64,000 bases of DNA from Spirochaetota bacterium (GCA_018262985.1 JADFDI010000004.1:124001-188000), one strand, 5' to 3'. Positions 19,591 through 30,485 are shown, numbered from the stretch's first letter. Notes: generated by a model not told the origin, from the sequence alone. Numbers and translations are program-made.

Positions 19591-21561
19591 CTATTCGGAC
19601 GGGTTCCGCTTGCCGCCGAAGAGCCTGCCGAACAGGCCCGGCTTGGACTCGCCGCGGGCGGGTTCGCGCGCGACCTCGCGCGGGCTATCGGCTCCCGTTG
19701 CCTTCTGGGAGGGTTCGCGCTCCGCCGGCCGTCCCTCGCGCGGGGCGCGATCCGGGCCGTGCTTCCGTCCTGCCGGGCGCTTCGTACCGCCCGGTTCTCC
19801 CAGGCGCTTCGGTTGGTCCTGCCGACCGCCGCCGGCTTTGGCGGAGCCGTATTTCTCGCGGTACAGCTTGAGCCGCTCCTCCATCGGCAAGGCGTAGGGA
19901 TCGGCGCCTTCGAGGGCGCCGGAACCCGAGCCTCGACGCTCCCGGTCCCGACGCGCGTTCGGGGTTCCGCCGCGCCGGTTCCCCTTGCCCGGGACGCCGC
20001 CCGTCCCGGGCCCGCCCGAACCGCGGCCATTTGCCGAGCCGCCGTTTCCGGTCCGAGGTTCTCCGGCCCCTCGGGCCGCGCGATCCGGCTTCGCCGGAAC
20101 CGGGCTTCCCTCGTTCTCGCGGGATTTTCCGCGACCGCGCTTCCGGCGCTTCCGGCCGGCGCCCGCCGACGGCTGGCCGTCGCCCGTCCGCCCGGCGGAA
20201 GCCCGCGTCGCGTCGCCCGCCGCGGGCCGGGACGGCGCCTCGGCGGGCATCTGCCCGGTGATGGCGGAAATGCCGGCGCGGATGGCCGCGGCCGCCAGGG
20301 GATCGGGACCTTCCCCGCCCGACCTCCGATCGCCCCGTTGTTCCCGCCGATTCCGCTGGACGGCGCGCGGTTCGGACCGCCCGAGGTCGTCCCGCCGGCC
20401 GGCGTCGCGGCGTTGCGCTTCGGTCCGGTCGCGCTCACGCCCGGCAGCGGCCTCGCGCGCGGGAAGTTCCGCGAAGAGCGAGGGGTCGGCGTCGAGCACC
20501 GGGAGGCTCGCGCCGAGCACCCGTTCGATGGCCGGAAGGCCGAAATCGTAGCGTTCGCAGGCTATCCCGATCACCTCGGCGCCCGGCGCCTCCGCGTCGA
20601 GCAGGCCGGAGCGCGCCAGCCAGGGCTCGCCTTCGAGGGGCAGGTCGTAGTCGAGCACGAGCGGGAAGGCTCCGGGGGGGAAGGCGGCCGCCTCCGCGTC
20701 GGTCATGACGAAGGCCGTCGGCGAGCCCTTCGCGCCGCGCAGCAGGTCGAGCGCGCGTCCGCGGCGGACGCCCTCCTCCACGAGCCTCGCAGGGACGCCG
20801 AAAGCGCGCAGCGCGGCGTGGAGCTCCCGAGCCGTTGCGGAGAGGTTGCAGAGCACCGCGACCGGTCCGCCCCGGGCCGAGCCGAGGAGGCCGGCGGCGA
20901 GCCGGGCCTTGTCGGCCGCGGGCGATCGCAGGATCCGGCAGGGAACCGTCCGCGCCCGTTCGGAGCCGGCTTCCAGCTCGAGGAGGCGGAATCCGGGAGC
21001 GAGGGCCTCGGCGACGGCTCGGGCTTCCGGTCCCTGGCGTTCGCAGAACACGAGGACGCGCCGCGCGGCCGGAGCCGCGTCGGTGTCGGCCAGGAGGGCG
21101 AGCGCCCCGGGCGCCTGCCGTTCGGCTTCCAGCACGACGACGAGTCCGAAACCGTCGACCGGGAAAGCCCCGCCTTCCATCCGGGCGGAAAGCGTCGGGG
21201 CGGAACAGACCACGACGGGGGCGTCGGCGTCCGACGCGTCGGCGATGCGCCCCAGCGCGGTGGCCTCGACGCCGGCCGCGAGCGACAGGGCGCGGACCTT
21301 GTCCAGGACGCCCCCGACCTGCTCGTCCGCGGCGACGACCGCGAGGGTCCTGCGCCCGTCCCCGCCGGCCATCCAGCGGAACGACGGCAGGAGCCAGGCG
21401 GCCTCGCCGCCCGGTCCGAGCCGCGAAGCGACGAGCAGGTTCAGGCCTTCGCCGAAGGCGAGCGCGGCGACCGCCTCGGCGTGCTTCGCCATAGATCCGT
21501 ATCCGGCGGCCTTCGCGGCCGCGCTCGCTGCGGGCGGAAGCCCGAAATCCTCGATATCCAT
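19591..21561 (-). CDS. degenerate DEAD-box helicase-like protein with long Arg/Gly-rich tail
   Basis: A 656-residue protein whose first 375 residues follow the outline of a DEAD-box RNA helicase but lack its catalytic motifs. The Walker A position reads SRLGPGGEAAWL instead of a GKT loop, and the DEAD position reads LVVVLEAERQ. The second domain keeps GPVAVLCNLSATARELHAAL, FVMTDAEAAAFPPG and LVLDYDLPLEGEPWLARSG, echoes of the usual helicase motifs IV-VI. Residues 375-656 are low-complexity, rich in Arg, Gly, Pro and Lys, like RNA-binding RGG tails. It may have kept RNA binding without ATP-driven unwinding. The family call is from motif layout, so only moderately sure. Confidence 0.6.
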   Translation of the reverse strand: MDIEDFGLPPAASAAAKAAGYGSMAKHAEAVAALAFGEGLNLLVASRLGPGGEAAWLLPSFRWMAGGDGRRTLAVVAADEQVGGVLDKVRALSLAAGVEATALGRIADASDADAPVVVCSAPTLSARMEGGAFPVDGFGLVVVLEAERQAPGALALLADTDAAPAARRVLVFCERQGPEARAVAEALAPGFRLLELEAGSERARTVPCRILRSPAADKARLAAGLLGSARGGPVAVLCNLSATARELHAALRAFGVPARLVEEGVRRGRALDLLRGAKGSPTAFVMTDAEAAAFPPGAFPLVLDYDLPLEGEPWLARSGLLDAEAPGAEVIGIACERYDFGLPAIERVLGASLPVLDADPSLFAELPAREAAAGRERDRTEAQRRDAGRRDDLGRSEPRAVQRNRREQRGDRRSGGEGPDPLAAAAIRAGISAITGQMPAEAPSRPAAGDATRASAGRTGDGQPSAGAGRKRRKRGRGKSRENEGSPVPAKPDRAARGAGEPRTGNGGSANGRGSGGPGTGGVPGKGNRRGGTPNARRDRERRGSGSGALEGADPYALPMEERLKLYREKYGSAKAGGGRQDQPKRLGEPGGTKRPAGRKHGPDRAPREGRPAEREPSQKATGADSPREVAREPARGESKPGLFGRLFGGKRNPSE

Positions 21562-21754
21562 GCTGGGTCTCTCGTGGCGTAAGGATGCGCGGAAGCCAGG
21601 GTCCGCGGAGACGGGGCTCGATGGCGCCGGGGACGCGGACTCGCCCGCGGTCCGCGGAGCCGCGGGATTGCCGTCAGGCGGCCGCCCGTGCGTGGAATAT
21701 AGCTTCCCCGGGGGCGGATGTGAAGCGCGTTCGGTTCCCGTTCCCTTCCCGTCC
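21562..21754. other. intergenic, nothing recognised
   Basis: Between the start of the helicase-like gene and the stop of the YgjV-like gene. No gene, clear promoter or hairpin stands out. Confidence 0.4.
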
Positions 21755-22411
21755 TCAGTCGGACGCCCGGGGTTCCAGGCGCATCGAGTACTCGCGGCGT
21801 CCGTCAGCCCCCGTCGCTCCCGGCGCGAAGCCCATGCGCTCGAGGTAGCGGGCGTGCTCGGCCACCGCGGTCCTGGCCACGAAGACCGTGGGCTTGCCGC
21901 CGGAGAGGCGCCGGCCGACGCTCGAGAACCAGTACTCGGCGTTCTTGAAATCGCGCCAGCTCGGGGCCGCGTAGTCCAGCGCGATCTCGACGCGGCCGTC
22001 GGCCGCGCGCTTCCAGACGACGATGCTGACCGGCACCATGTCGCGCAGGATGAATTCCGCGGTGTAGCCGGCGGCGGACTCGCGGCTGAAGCCGGGCTCG
22101 AAGCGCGCGATGTCCTTCGCGTAATGGTCGAGGAAGAGCTTCGCGTAATCCGAGCTCGCCAGGTCCACCTCGAGGGTGTCGAAGGCCGAGCGCGTGGCGC
22201 CCATCCGGTAGAGGTACCAGGCGTCGATCAGCACGATGAACAGGTTCAGGATCCAGACGGGCAGCGCCCCGATCAGGACGCCGTAGACGGTGAAACCGGC
22301 GGCGCCGACCAGGTTGAGGATGCGGAGCCGCTTGATGTTCTTCATGGTGAGCGAGACGGCGACCACGGCCGAGGCCGCGGTTCCGAAAATCTCTATCCAG
22401 TCCCCGCGCAT
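21755..22411 (-). CDS. YgjV-like membrane protein with C-terminal acyltransferase-like domain
   Basis: A 218-residue protein. The N-terminal 75 residues hold three hydrophobic helices with a motif typical of YgjV-type inner-membrane proteins (LTMKNIKRLRILNLVGAAGF). The remaining 140 soluble residues (FILRDMVPVSIVVWKRA, ALDYAAPSWRDFKNAEY, ARYLERMGFAPG) resemble a GNAT-like fold, especially the final YLERMGF element. Similar proteins occur widely, and no function is established to my knowledge. I start it at the ATG at 22411, with GGAGGA five bases upstream, rather than at the longer open frame. It diverges from the NDH-2 gene. Confidence 0.65.
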   Translation of the reverse strand: MRGDWIEIFGTAASAVVAVSLTMKNIKRLRILNLVGAAGFTVYGVLIGALPVWILNLFIVLIDAWYLYRMGATRSAFDTLEVDLASSDYAKLFLDHYAKDIARFEPGFSRESAAGYTAEFILRDMVPVSIVVWKRAADGRVEIALDYAAPSWRDFKNAEYWFSSVGRRLSGGKPTVFVARTAVAEHARYLERMGFAPGATGADGRREYSMRLEPRASD

Positions 22412-22432
22412 TCGTTCCTCCATCGGTCCCAA

Positions 22433-22576
22433 ATGACCGCTATATATGATATTCTCAATACAGAATCATTTTTTATATATAAAATAGGCACTTGACCCTG
22501 TCAGGATCTTCCTTCAATATACGCAATGTCCAAAATCTATACCACGCTTCGGCATCGATACTCGAGAGGAGTCCAT
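22433..22576 (+). promoter_or_regulatory. A/T-rich divergent intergenic region with a probable ndh promoter (22492-22520)
   Basis: The region between the YgjV-like gene and ndh is strikingly A/T-rich for this chromosome. TTGACC at 22492-22497 is followed after 17 bases by CAATAT (22515-22520) on the plus strand. An imperfect palindrome ATTCT-N6-AGAAT lies upstream near 22451-22466 and could be a repressor site. A ribosome-binding site GAGAGGAG precedes the ATG at 22577. Confidence 0.45.
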
Positions 22577-24580
22577 ATGGCAGACCAGAAGCGGATCCTG
22601 ATCCTCGGCGGCGGCTATGCCGGCGTCTGGGCGGGAAAGATCCTGGAGAAGCGCTTCCGCAAGCGCGATGACGTGAAGATCACGCTCATCGACAAGCTTC
22701 CCTTCCACACCCTCATGACCGAGCTCCACGAGGTCGCCGGTTGGCGCACCGAACCCGAGTCGGTCCAGGTTCCCTTCCGGAAGATCTTCGCCACCAAGAA
22801 GATCGACGTCGTCCTCGACACCGTCACCGGCGTCGAGCTCGACAGGAAGCTCGTCAAGACCGAGCGCGGCGAATACGCCTACGACTACCTCGTCGTCGGC
22901 TTCGGCGCCCAGCCCGAGTTCTTCGGCATCCCCGGCGTCAAGGAGAACAGCTTCACGCTCTGGTCCTTCGACGACGCCATGAAGATCCGCAACCACGTCG
23001 AGGACGTCTGGACCCGCGCCGCCGCCGAGCCCGATCCGGACAAGCGCCGCAAGCTCCTGACCTTCGTGGTCGCGGGCGCGGGCTTCACCGGCATCGAGAT
23101 GTTCGGCGAGCTCGTCGAGCACCGCGATGTCATGTGCCGCAAGCACCACATCGACAGGTCGGAAGTCCGCATCGTCAACGTCGAGGCCCTGCCTTCCATC
23201 CTGCCCATCCTCGAGGAGCCGCTGCGCGCGGCCACCGAGAAGTACCTCGCGAAGCACGGCGCCGAGATGATGCTCAACACGCCCATCGTCGGCGCCGAGC
23301 CGGGCAAGGTGCTCCTCAAGGACAAGGGCGCCATCGAGACCGAGACCTTCATCTGGACCTGCGGCGTCTCCGGTTCGTCCTTCGCGGCCGGCCTCGGGCT
23401 GGCCAAGGCCGAACGCGGCCGCGGCCGGCTCCAGGCCGACTCCGGCATGGGCGCCGTCGGGCATCCGGGCGTCTATGTCGCCGGCGACAACTCCTTCCTG
23501 CTCGAGGACGGCAAGCCGGTTCCGCAGATCGTCGAGGCCGCCCACCAGACCGCCGAGGTCGCGGCCGCCAACATCATCGAAGAGATCGAGGGCACGGGCA
23601 AGCGCCACGAGTTCAAGTCCAACTTCCACGGCTTCATGGTGTCGATCGGCGGCCGCTACGCGGTGGCCAACGCCGGCGGCATGAAGTCCAAGGGCTTCAT
23701 CGCCATGGCGATGAAGCACATGATCAACTGCTGGTACCTGCTCAACATCGCGGGCGTCAACCAGGTCTGGGAATACGTCAAGCACGAGTTCCTCGACATG
23801 AAGAACGGCCGCTCCTTCATCGGCTCGTTCGCTTCCTACAAGGTCCGCGGCTACTGGCCGCTGCTCCTGCGCATGTGGCTCGGCCTCATGTGGGTGATGG
23901 AGGGCGTCAACAAGATCGGCGAAGGCTGGCTGGCCTGGGGCTCCGGCTCCAAGTCCGGCTGGATGTTCTCCCAGGGCGTGGTGCAGGCCGGCCAGAAGGT
24001 CGCGGAAGCCACCAGCGCCGCCTCGGCCGAATGGGTCGAAGGCGCCGAGACGGCCGTCGAGGCCACCGCCGCGGCCTCCGGCGAGTGGGTCGAGCCCGCG
24101 GCCGAAGCGGTCGCCGCCGCCAGCGAGTGGGTGGCCGAGGGCGCCGAGGCGGTCGCCGAAGGCGCCACGCAGGCCTTCGGCAAGGTCTGGGACCTGACGC
24201 AGGCCATCATCCCCTACGACTCCGGCTTCGTCACCTGGTTCCGGCAGACCTTCATGGACGGCATCTTCGCCTTCCTGCCCTTCCAGGCCTTCCAGCTCAT
24301 GATCGTCGCCATGGAGATCGGCATCGGCCTCGCTCTCTTCGGCGGCCTCTTCACCTGGGTGGCGGCCGTGGCCAGCATCGGCATGTGCTTCGTCTTCACC
24401 TTCTCCGGCATGTTCGCCTGGGACCAGCTCTGGTTCGTGTTCGCGGGCATCCTGATGATGGGCGGCGCGGGCCGCGCCTTCGGCTTCGACAACTGGATGG
24501 TGCCCTTCCTCAAGCGCTGGTGGAACGGCACGAAGTTCGCCCGCAAGTGGCACTTCTACGGCGACGACCCCTCGAAGTGA
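22577..24580 (+). CDS. ndh: type II NADH dehydrogenase fused to a DoxX-like membrane domain
   Basis: A 667-residue protein. Residues 1-420 are an NDH-2-like flavoprotein: FAD motif ILILGGGYAGVWAG near the start, NAD motif FVVAGAGFTGIEMFGEL near 170, and GVYVAGDNSFLLEDGKPVPQ near 305. NDH-2 passes electrons from NADH to quinone at the inner membrane face without pumping protons. Residues 430-667 hold about four transmembrane segments resembling DoxX. Between the first and second of these lies an Ala/Glu-rich stretch with three copies of an A-x-S-x-EWVE-like unit (about residues 478-528). The start is the ATG at 22577 behind GAGGAG. A strong terminator follows, so it is monocistronic. Confidence 0.85.
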   Translation: MADQKRILILGGGYAGVWAGKILEKRFRKRDDVKITLIDKLPFHTLMTELHEVAGWRTEPESVQVPFRKIFATKKIDVVLDTVTGVELDRKLVKTERGEYAYDYLVVGFGAQPEFFGIPGVKENSFTLWSFDDAMKIRNHVEDVWTRAAAEPDPDKRRKLLTFVVAGAGFTGIEMFGELVEHRDVMCRKHHIDRSEVRIVNVEALPSILPILEEPLRAATEKYLAKHGAEMMLNTPIVGAEPGKVLLKDKGAIETETFIWTCGVSGSSFAAGLGLAKAERGRGRLQADSGMGAVGHPGVYVAGDNSFLLEDGKPVPQIVEAAHQTAEVAAANIIEEIEGTGKRHEFKSNFHGFMVSIGGRYAVANAGGMKSKGFIAMAMKHMINCWYLLNIAGVNQVWEYVKHEFLDMKNGRSFIGSFASYKVRGYWPLLLRMWLGLMWVMEGVNKIGEGWLAWGSGSKSGWMFSQGVVQAGQKVAEATSAASAEWVEGAETAVEATAAASGEWVEPAAEAVAAASEWVAEGAEAVAEGATQAFGKVWDLTQAIIPYDSGFVTWFRQTFMDGIFAFLPFQAFQLMIVAMEIGIGLALFGGLFTWVAAVASIGMCFVFTFSGMFAWDQLWFVFAGILMMGGAGRAFGFDNWMVPFLKRWWNGTKFARKWHFYGDDPSK

Positions 24581-24607
24581 TCCGCTTCCTTCGATAAAAT
24601 CGCGACC

Positions 24608-24642
24608 GGCGGGCCGCCCACGCGGGCGGCCCGCCTTTCATT
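24608..24642 (+). terminator. rho-independent terminator after ndh
   Basis: A perfect 12-bp G+C stem (24608-24619 with 24624-24635) around ACGC is followed by TTTCATT. It lies 28 bases after the ndh stop. Confidence 0.85.
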
Positions 24643-24664
24643 CCGACCATCCAACGAGTACCGC

Positions 24665-25630
24665 ATGACCGACTTCTGGAACGAACATCCCGAGCTCTCG
24701 AGCGATCTGGCCGAGGTGCGCCGCGTCATGGCCGAGATCGCGCGCCGCGACGACTTTCCCGCCTCCGACGCCGTGTCGGACCTGGTCGCGGAAGGCGGCA
24801 AGCTGCTCAGGCCCGCCTTCCTCCTGCTCGCCTCGCGTTTCGGCAAACCGAAGCGTCCCGACATCACGCGCCTGGCCGCCGCCATCGAGCTGCTCCACAC
24901 GGCGACGCTCATCCACGACGACGTCATCGACGGCGCGCCCACTCGCCGCGGCGTTCCGACGGTCCACGCGCGCCACGGCGAGACCGTCGCGGTGCTTTCG
25001 GGCGACCTCCTCCTCGCGCGCTGCTTCCGCCTGGCCTCCGAATCCGCGAGTCCGGCCAACGCCCGGCTGATCGCCCGGCTCGTGGAGGACATCTGCGTCG
25101 CCGAGGTGCGCCAGGATTTCGGCGCCTACGATTTCTCCATCGGCCGCCGGGAGTACCTGCGCCGCGTCGCCGGCAAGACCGCCCTCCTCTTCTCGCTCGC
25201 CTTCCACGCGGGCGCCTCGGAGTCGAAGGTGGCCCCGCGAACCTCGGAGCGCCTCCGCCGCGCCGGCTGGGACATCGGCATGGCCTTCCAGATCATCGAC
25301 GACGTGCTCGACTTCGAGGGCTGCGAGGAGACCGTCCGCAAGCCGCTCGGCCGCGACCTGGCGGAGGGCGTCTGCACCCTGCCCCTCATCGTCGCGCGCT
25401 CGACGCGCGGGGCCGAGCTCGACGCGCTGCTGGCCAGGCCGCCCTTTGCGGAGGAAACCGTGCGCCGCGCGGTGGCCTTGGTTCGCGAGTCCGGCGCCGT
25501 CGAGACCGCCCGCGAGGAAGCCGCGCGGTACACCCGACGGGCGCTCAGGGAAATCGACCGGTTGCCCCCCATTCCCGCCCGCGCCGAGCTCCGCGCCGTC
25601 GCCTCGAAGCTGCTGCTCAGGGCTTGCTGA
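24665..25630 (+). CDS. polyprenyl diphosphate synthase
   Basis: A 321-residue trans-isoprenyl diphosphate synthase that builds prenyl chains, probably for quinones or cell-wall carrier lipids. The first aspartate-rich motif is ATLIHDDVIDGAPTRRG (about residues 80-95) and the second is FQIIDDVLDFEG (about 210-220), the two magnesium-diphosphate sites. VAVLSGDLLLARCF sits between them. Product chain length cannot be told from the sequence. It follows the NDH-2 gene but behind a terminator. If it makes the quinone tail, the link to NDH-2 would be functional (inference). The next gene is convergent, 18 bases away. Confidence 0.92.
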   Translation: MTDFWNEHPELSSDLAEVRRVMAEIARRDDFPASDAVSDLVAEGGKLLRPAFLLLASRFGKPKRPDITRLAAAIELLHTATLIHDDVIDGAPTRRGVPTVHARHGETVAVLSGDLLLARCFRLASESASPANARLIARLVEDICVAEVRQDFGAYDFSIGRREYLRRVAGKTALLFSLAFHAGASESKVAPRTSERLRRAGWDIGMAFQIIDDVLDFEGCEETVRKPLGRDLAEGVCTLPLIVARSTRGAELDALLARPPFAEETVRRAVALVRESGAVETAREEAARYTRRALREIDRLPPIPARAELRAVASKLLLRAC

Positions 25631-25648
25631 AGCCCTCCGCGTCGGCCC

Positions 25649-26554
25649 TCACGGTTCCCGCGCCGAATGGACCGAGAGCCGGCCGCCCCGCATGGAAAGA
25701 TACGGGGCCCGGCTTCCGTACCCCGAGTAGATGATGTGGTGGCGCGCGACGCCGAGCGCGTCGAGCCAGACCCCGCTCCCGTCCCCCGTTCCCCGGAGCG
25801 GATTGTGCCCCACGATGAAATGGGTGCCGGGCGGCAGGCGCAGGCGCGCTAGCGTGGCGGCGAGGTCCTCCGGGCCGTACTCCCCGGGACCGGGCCCCCG
25901 CGGCGAAACGCACAGGCGGTTCCACGCGAGCTGCGACGAAAGCTCGGGATCGCCCGCGGCGTCGATCAAGGCGTCGCGCCCGCATCCGCCGCGCGGCGGG
26001 CCGGCGTGCGTCGCGACGAAACCCTCGCCGATCGCGAACAGGGGCAGGGCGTCGAAGAAGCGCCTGGCGGCCTCGACATAGCCTACGTCCCGCGCCGCGA
26101 GCAAGGCCCGGAGGAAGGCCGTCCCCTGGGCGACGCCGCCCTTCCGGAGGCGGCCGTCGAAACCGTCGTGGTTGCCGCGCAGGTAGCAGACGCGCCCGGG
26201 GTGGCGCGCCAGCAGGTCCGACAGCGCATCCAGCGTCGCGATCGAGCCGGACATGTCGTCCAGACGGCCGGGCCGGTCGTCGTGCAGGGCGTCCCCGAGG
26301 ATGAGCATGCAGGCGCTGCCCTCGGCCAGCCTTCGCCCGTTGCCGCGGTGGCGGAGTATGGCCTCCAGGTTGCCCAGGGCCGCGTGCAGGTCGCCGACGA
26401 CGATGGTCTCGATGCCGGACGCGAGCTCGACCAGGCCGCCGGGCCGGCCGAGGCTATCCAGCGGACGCCCCGGCTGCTCGAGAACGCATCCGAGGGCGCG
26501 GTCGAGCAACGCGCGACTCCGGTCGGCCGATTCGTCCAGCAGGGCGTCCCCCAT
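25649..26554 (-). CDS. metallophosphatase (calcineurin-like phosphoesterase)
   Basis: A 301-residue phosphoesterase with the complete set of metal-binding motifs in order: IVVGDLHAA (about residue 52), LILGDALHDD (about 86), YLRGNHDGFDG (about 125), THAGPP (about 180) and IVGHNPLRG (about 246). This is the PPP-like arrangement of Ser/Thr protein phosphatases and related enzymes, with two divalent metals. The natural substrate is unknown. The chosen ATG at 26554 is preceded by GGGAAGG placed very close. It shares a 93-bp divergent region with mntP. Confidence 0.85.
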   Translation of the reverse strand: MGDALLDESADRSRALLDRALGCVLEQPGRPLDSLGRPGGLVELASGIETIVVGDLHAALGNLEAILRHRGNGRRLAEGSACMLILGDALHDDRPGRLDDMSGSIATLDALSDLLARHPGRVCYLRGNHDGFDGRLRKGGVAQGTAFLRALLAARDVGYVEAARRFFDALPLFAIGEGFVATHAGPPRGGCGRDALIDAAGDPELSSQLAWNRLCVSPRGPGPGEYGPEDLAATLARLRLPPGTHFIVGHNPLRGTGDGSGVWLDALGVARHHIIYSGYGSRAPYLSMRGGRLSVHSAREP

Positions 26555-26610
26555 CCTTCCCGCCGCGAAGCCTCGCGAAGCCGGACGGTGCTGTCAAGAA
26601 GCGCCGCGTG

Positions 26611-26640
26611 TTGCCTCGCCGTCCGAAGCTCCGGTATGCT
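26611..26640 (+). promoter_or_regulatory. mntP promoter, predicted leaderless
   Basis: TTGCCT (26611-26616), an 18-base spacer and TATGCT (26635-26640) are followed by seven bases and then the ATG at 26648. No Shine-Dalgarno sequence precedes that ATG. Note that an ATG also lies inside the -10 box. I see no yybP-ykoY-like manganese riboswitch, and the short gap leaves no room for one. Confidence 0.55.
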
Positions 26641-26647
26641 TCCTGCC

Positions 26648-27232
26648 ATGTCAGCGATTCCCGGCTACTTCCTCGTCGCGCTCGCCCTCGCCGCGGACGC
26701 CTTCGCCGTTTCCGTCTCATCCGGCATCTGCGCGGCCGAGCTCCGCTTCCGCCACGCCGTCCGCGCCGCTTTCGCGTTCGGCCTGTTCCAGGCGTTGATG
26801 CCCCTCGGCGGCTACCTGGCCGCCGGCGCCTTCGCGAGCTACATCGAGGGCTTCGACCACTGGATCGCGTTCGGCTTGCTCGCCTTCATCGGCGCGCGCA
26901 TGATCGCCGAGAGCTTCGGCGTGAAGGACGACCCGAGCTGCGACGAAGAGGAAGTCCGCCGCCACGACATCCGGAGCCTCCGCATGGTGCTGCTCATGGC
27001 CGTGGCGACCAGCGTCGACGCCGCCGCGGTCGGCGCGAGCTACGCGCTCGTCGGCGCGCCGATCGCCGTCCCCGCGGCGGTCATCGGCTGCGTCACCTTC
27101 GTCCTCTCGCTGGCGGGGATCGAATTCGGCAAGCGGCTCGGCGCGCGCTTCGAACGCGGCGCCGAGATCGCGGGCGGGCTGGTGCTCGTCGGGCTCGGCT
27201 TCAGGATACTCCTCGAGCACCTTCTGGCCTGA
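26648..27232 (+). CDS. mntP: MntP family manganese exporter
   Basis: A 194-residue inner-membrane protein with six hydrophobic segments and the conserved acidic signatures of MntP: LALAADAFAVSVSSG in helix 1 and MAVATSVDAAAVGASYAL in helix 4. These aspartates line the manganese export path. A charged loop near residues 95-115 (KDDPSCDEEEVRRHD) joins the two three-helix repeats. The first ATG at 26636 would overlap the -10 box, so the ATG at 26648 is preferred. It ends five bases from the convergent dnaJ stop. Confidence 0.9.
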   Translation: MSAIPGYFLVALALAADAFAVSVSSGICAAELRFRHAVRAAFAFGLFQALMPLGGYLAAGAFASYIEGFDHWIAFGLLAFIGARMIAESFGVKDDPSCDEEEVRRHDIRSLRMVLLMAVATSVDAAAVGASYALVGAPIAVPAAVIGCVTFVLSLAGIEFGKRLGARFERGAEIAGGLVLVGLGFRILLEHLLA

Positions 27233-27237
27233 GCGCG

Positions 27238-28377
27238 TCAGGCGTTCTTCAACTCCTCGAGCGGGATCGGCTCGGGTTCCGGGCTCGAGCCTTCGACCTT
27301 GGCGAGCTCCTCGAGCAGCTCGCGGGCGCGCTTGGAGAGCTTCGCGGCCTGGGGCACGCGGAGCATGAGCTTCACGTACATGTCGCCGCGGCGGCCGCCC
27401 TGCTGGGGCACGCCCTCCTCGCGGATGCGGAGTATCTTGCCGTGCTGGACTCCCGGCGGAACCGACAGCTTGATCTTCTTGCCCTCGATCGTGGGCACCA
27501 CGATCTCGGCGCCGAGTATGGCCTGCACCGGCGTGACGGGCATGGCGCAGTAGAGGTCCGCGCCGTCGCGCTCGAAATGGCGGTGGCTCTTCACGCGGAT
27601 GAAGACGTAGAGGTCGCCGTTCTGGCCTCCGTTCGGGCCGGCGTCGCCTTGGCCGGGAATGACCACGCGCTTGCCGTCGTCGACTCCCGGGGGAATGGTC
27701 ACCTTGATCTTCTGGCGCTTCTTCGTCGTGCCCGTACCCTGGCAGTCGCGGCAGGGGCGCTCGACCACGTAGCCCTCGCCGCCGCAGGTCGGACAGGGCT
27801 GGGCTATGGAGAAGAAGCCCGAACTGCGCCGGACCTGGCCCGAGCCCTGGCAGGTGCCGCACACGCGGCGGCCGCCGCCAGCCTGGGCTCCCGAACCCTG
27901 GCAGGTCTGGCAGGCGTCCTCGCGGGAATACGAGATCTCGAGGGAGGTGCCGAAGATGGCCTGCTCGAAGTCGAGCTCGACGTCATAGCGGAGATTGCGG
28001 CCCTGGTTCGGCCGGCTGCGTCCGCCCTGGCGCCTTCCGCCGCCGAAGATGTCCCCGAAAATGCCGGAGAAATCCCCGAAGCCGAAAATGTCCTCGAAAT
28101 CGCGGAACACCGAGCTGAAGTCGTGCGCGCCGCCCGCGCCGCCGCCCATGCCCTCGACGCCGGCGAAGCCGAACTGGTCGTAGGCCTGGCGCTTCTGGTC
28201 GTCGCCGAGGACCTCGTAGGCTTCGGTGGCTTCCTTGAACCGCTCCTCGGCGGCGTGATCGCCCGGATTCTTGTCCGGGTGGTTCGCCACGGCGAGCTTG
28301 CGGTAGGCCTTCTTGATGTCGTCCTTGCTCGCGCCCTTCTGGACGCCGAGCACCTCGTAATAATCGCGTTTAGCCAC
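27238..28377 (-). CDS. dnaJ: chaperone protein DnaJ
   Basis: A 379-residue type I Hsp40 that delivers unfolded clients to DnaK and stimulates its ATPase. The J domain (residues 1-70) contains NHPDKNPGD with the essential HPD. A Gly/Phe-rich stretch follows (FGFGDFSGIFGDIFGGG). Four CxxCxGxG zinc repeats occur at about 150-215 (CQTCQGSG, CGTCQGSG, CPTCGGEG, CRDCQGTG). Two substrate-binding beta domains complete it. It is the last gene of grpE-dnaK-dnaJ, 173 bases after dnaK. Confidence 0.97.
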   Translation of the reverse strand: MAKRDYYEVLGVQKGASKDDIKKAYRKLAVANHPDKNPGDHAAEERFKEATEAYEVLGDDQKRQAYDQFGFAGVEGMGGGAGGAHDFSSVFRDFEDIFGFGDFSGIFGDIFGGGRRQGGRSRPNQGRNLRYDVELDFEQAIFGTSLEISYSREDACQTCQGSGAQAGGGRRVCGTCQGSGQVRRSSGFFSIAQPCPTCGGEGYVVERPCRDCQGTGTTKKRQKIKVTIPPGVDDGKRVVIPGQGDAGPNGGQNGDLYVFIRVKSHRHFERDGADLYCAMPVTPVQAILGAEIVVPTIEGKKIKLSVPPGVQHGKILRIREEGVPQQGGRRGDMYVKLMLRVPQAAKLSKRARELLEELAKVEGSSPEPEPIPLEELKNA

Positions 28378-28550
28378 GGGAAATCCTTACCGCGAAGAAT
28401 GAAACGCCGAGGCGCCGAGGCGCCGGGAAAGACGAAGGAGGAGAACCCTTTCCGGGCCCCGGTCCGGAAGCCCGGAACCCTGCCGCCCCGGCCTTCCCAT
28501 GCCGTCTACCTTCGGCGTCCCGGCGTCTCGGCGTCCGATTTCTCCGGACC
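28378..28550. other. dnaK-dnaJ intergenic spacer with short G+C repeats
   Basis: Between the dnaK stop and the dnaJ start. It contains the 8-mer CGCCGAGG twice in tandem near 28408 and a related inverted set of GGCGTC repeats near 28510-28530, so the transcript could fold across the spacer. No gene is seen. AAGGATTTCCC precedes the dnaJ ATG. Confidence 0.4.

Positions 28551-30485
<1,935 letters not shown>

Noticed and set aside
22440-22480. Fur-like box between the YgjV-like gene and ndh.
   Set aside because: Only an imperfect palindrome in an A/T-rich stretch; match to the Fur consensus is poor.
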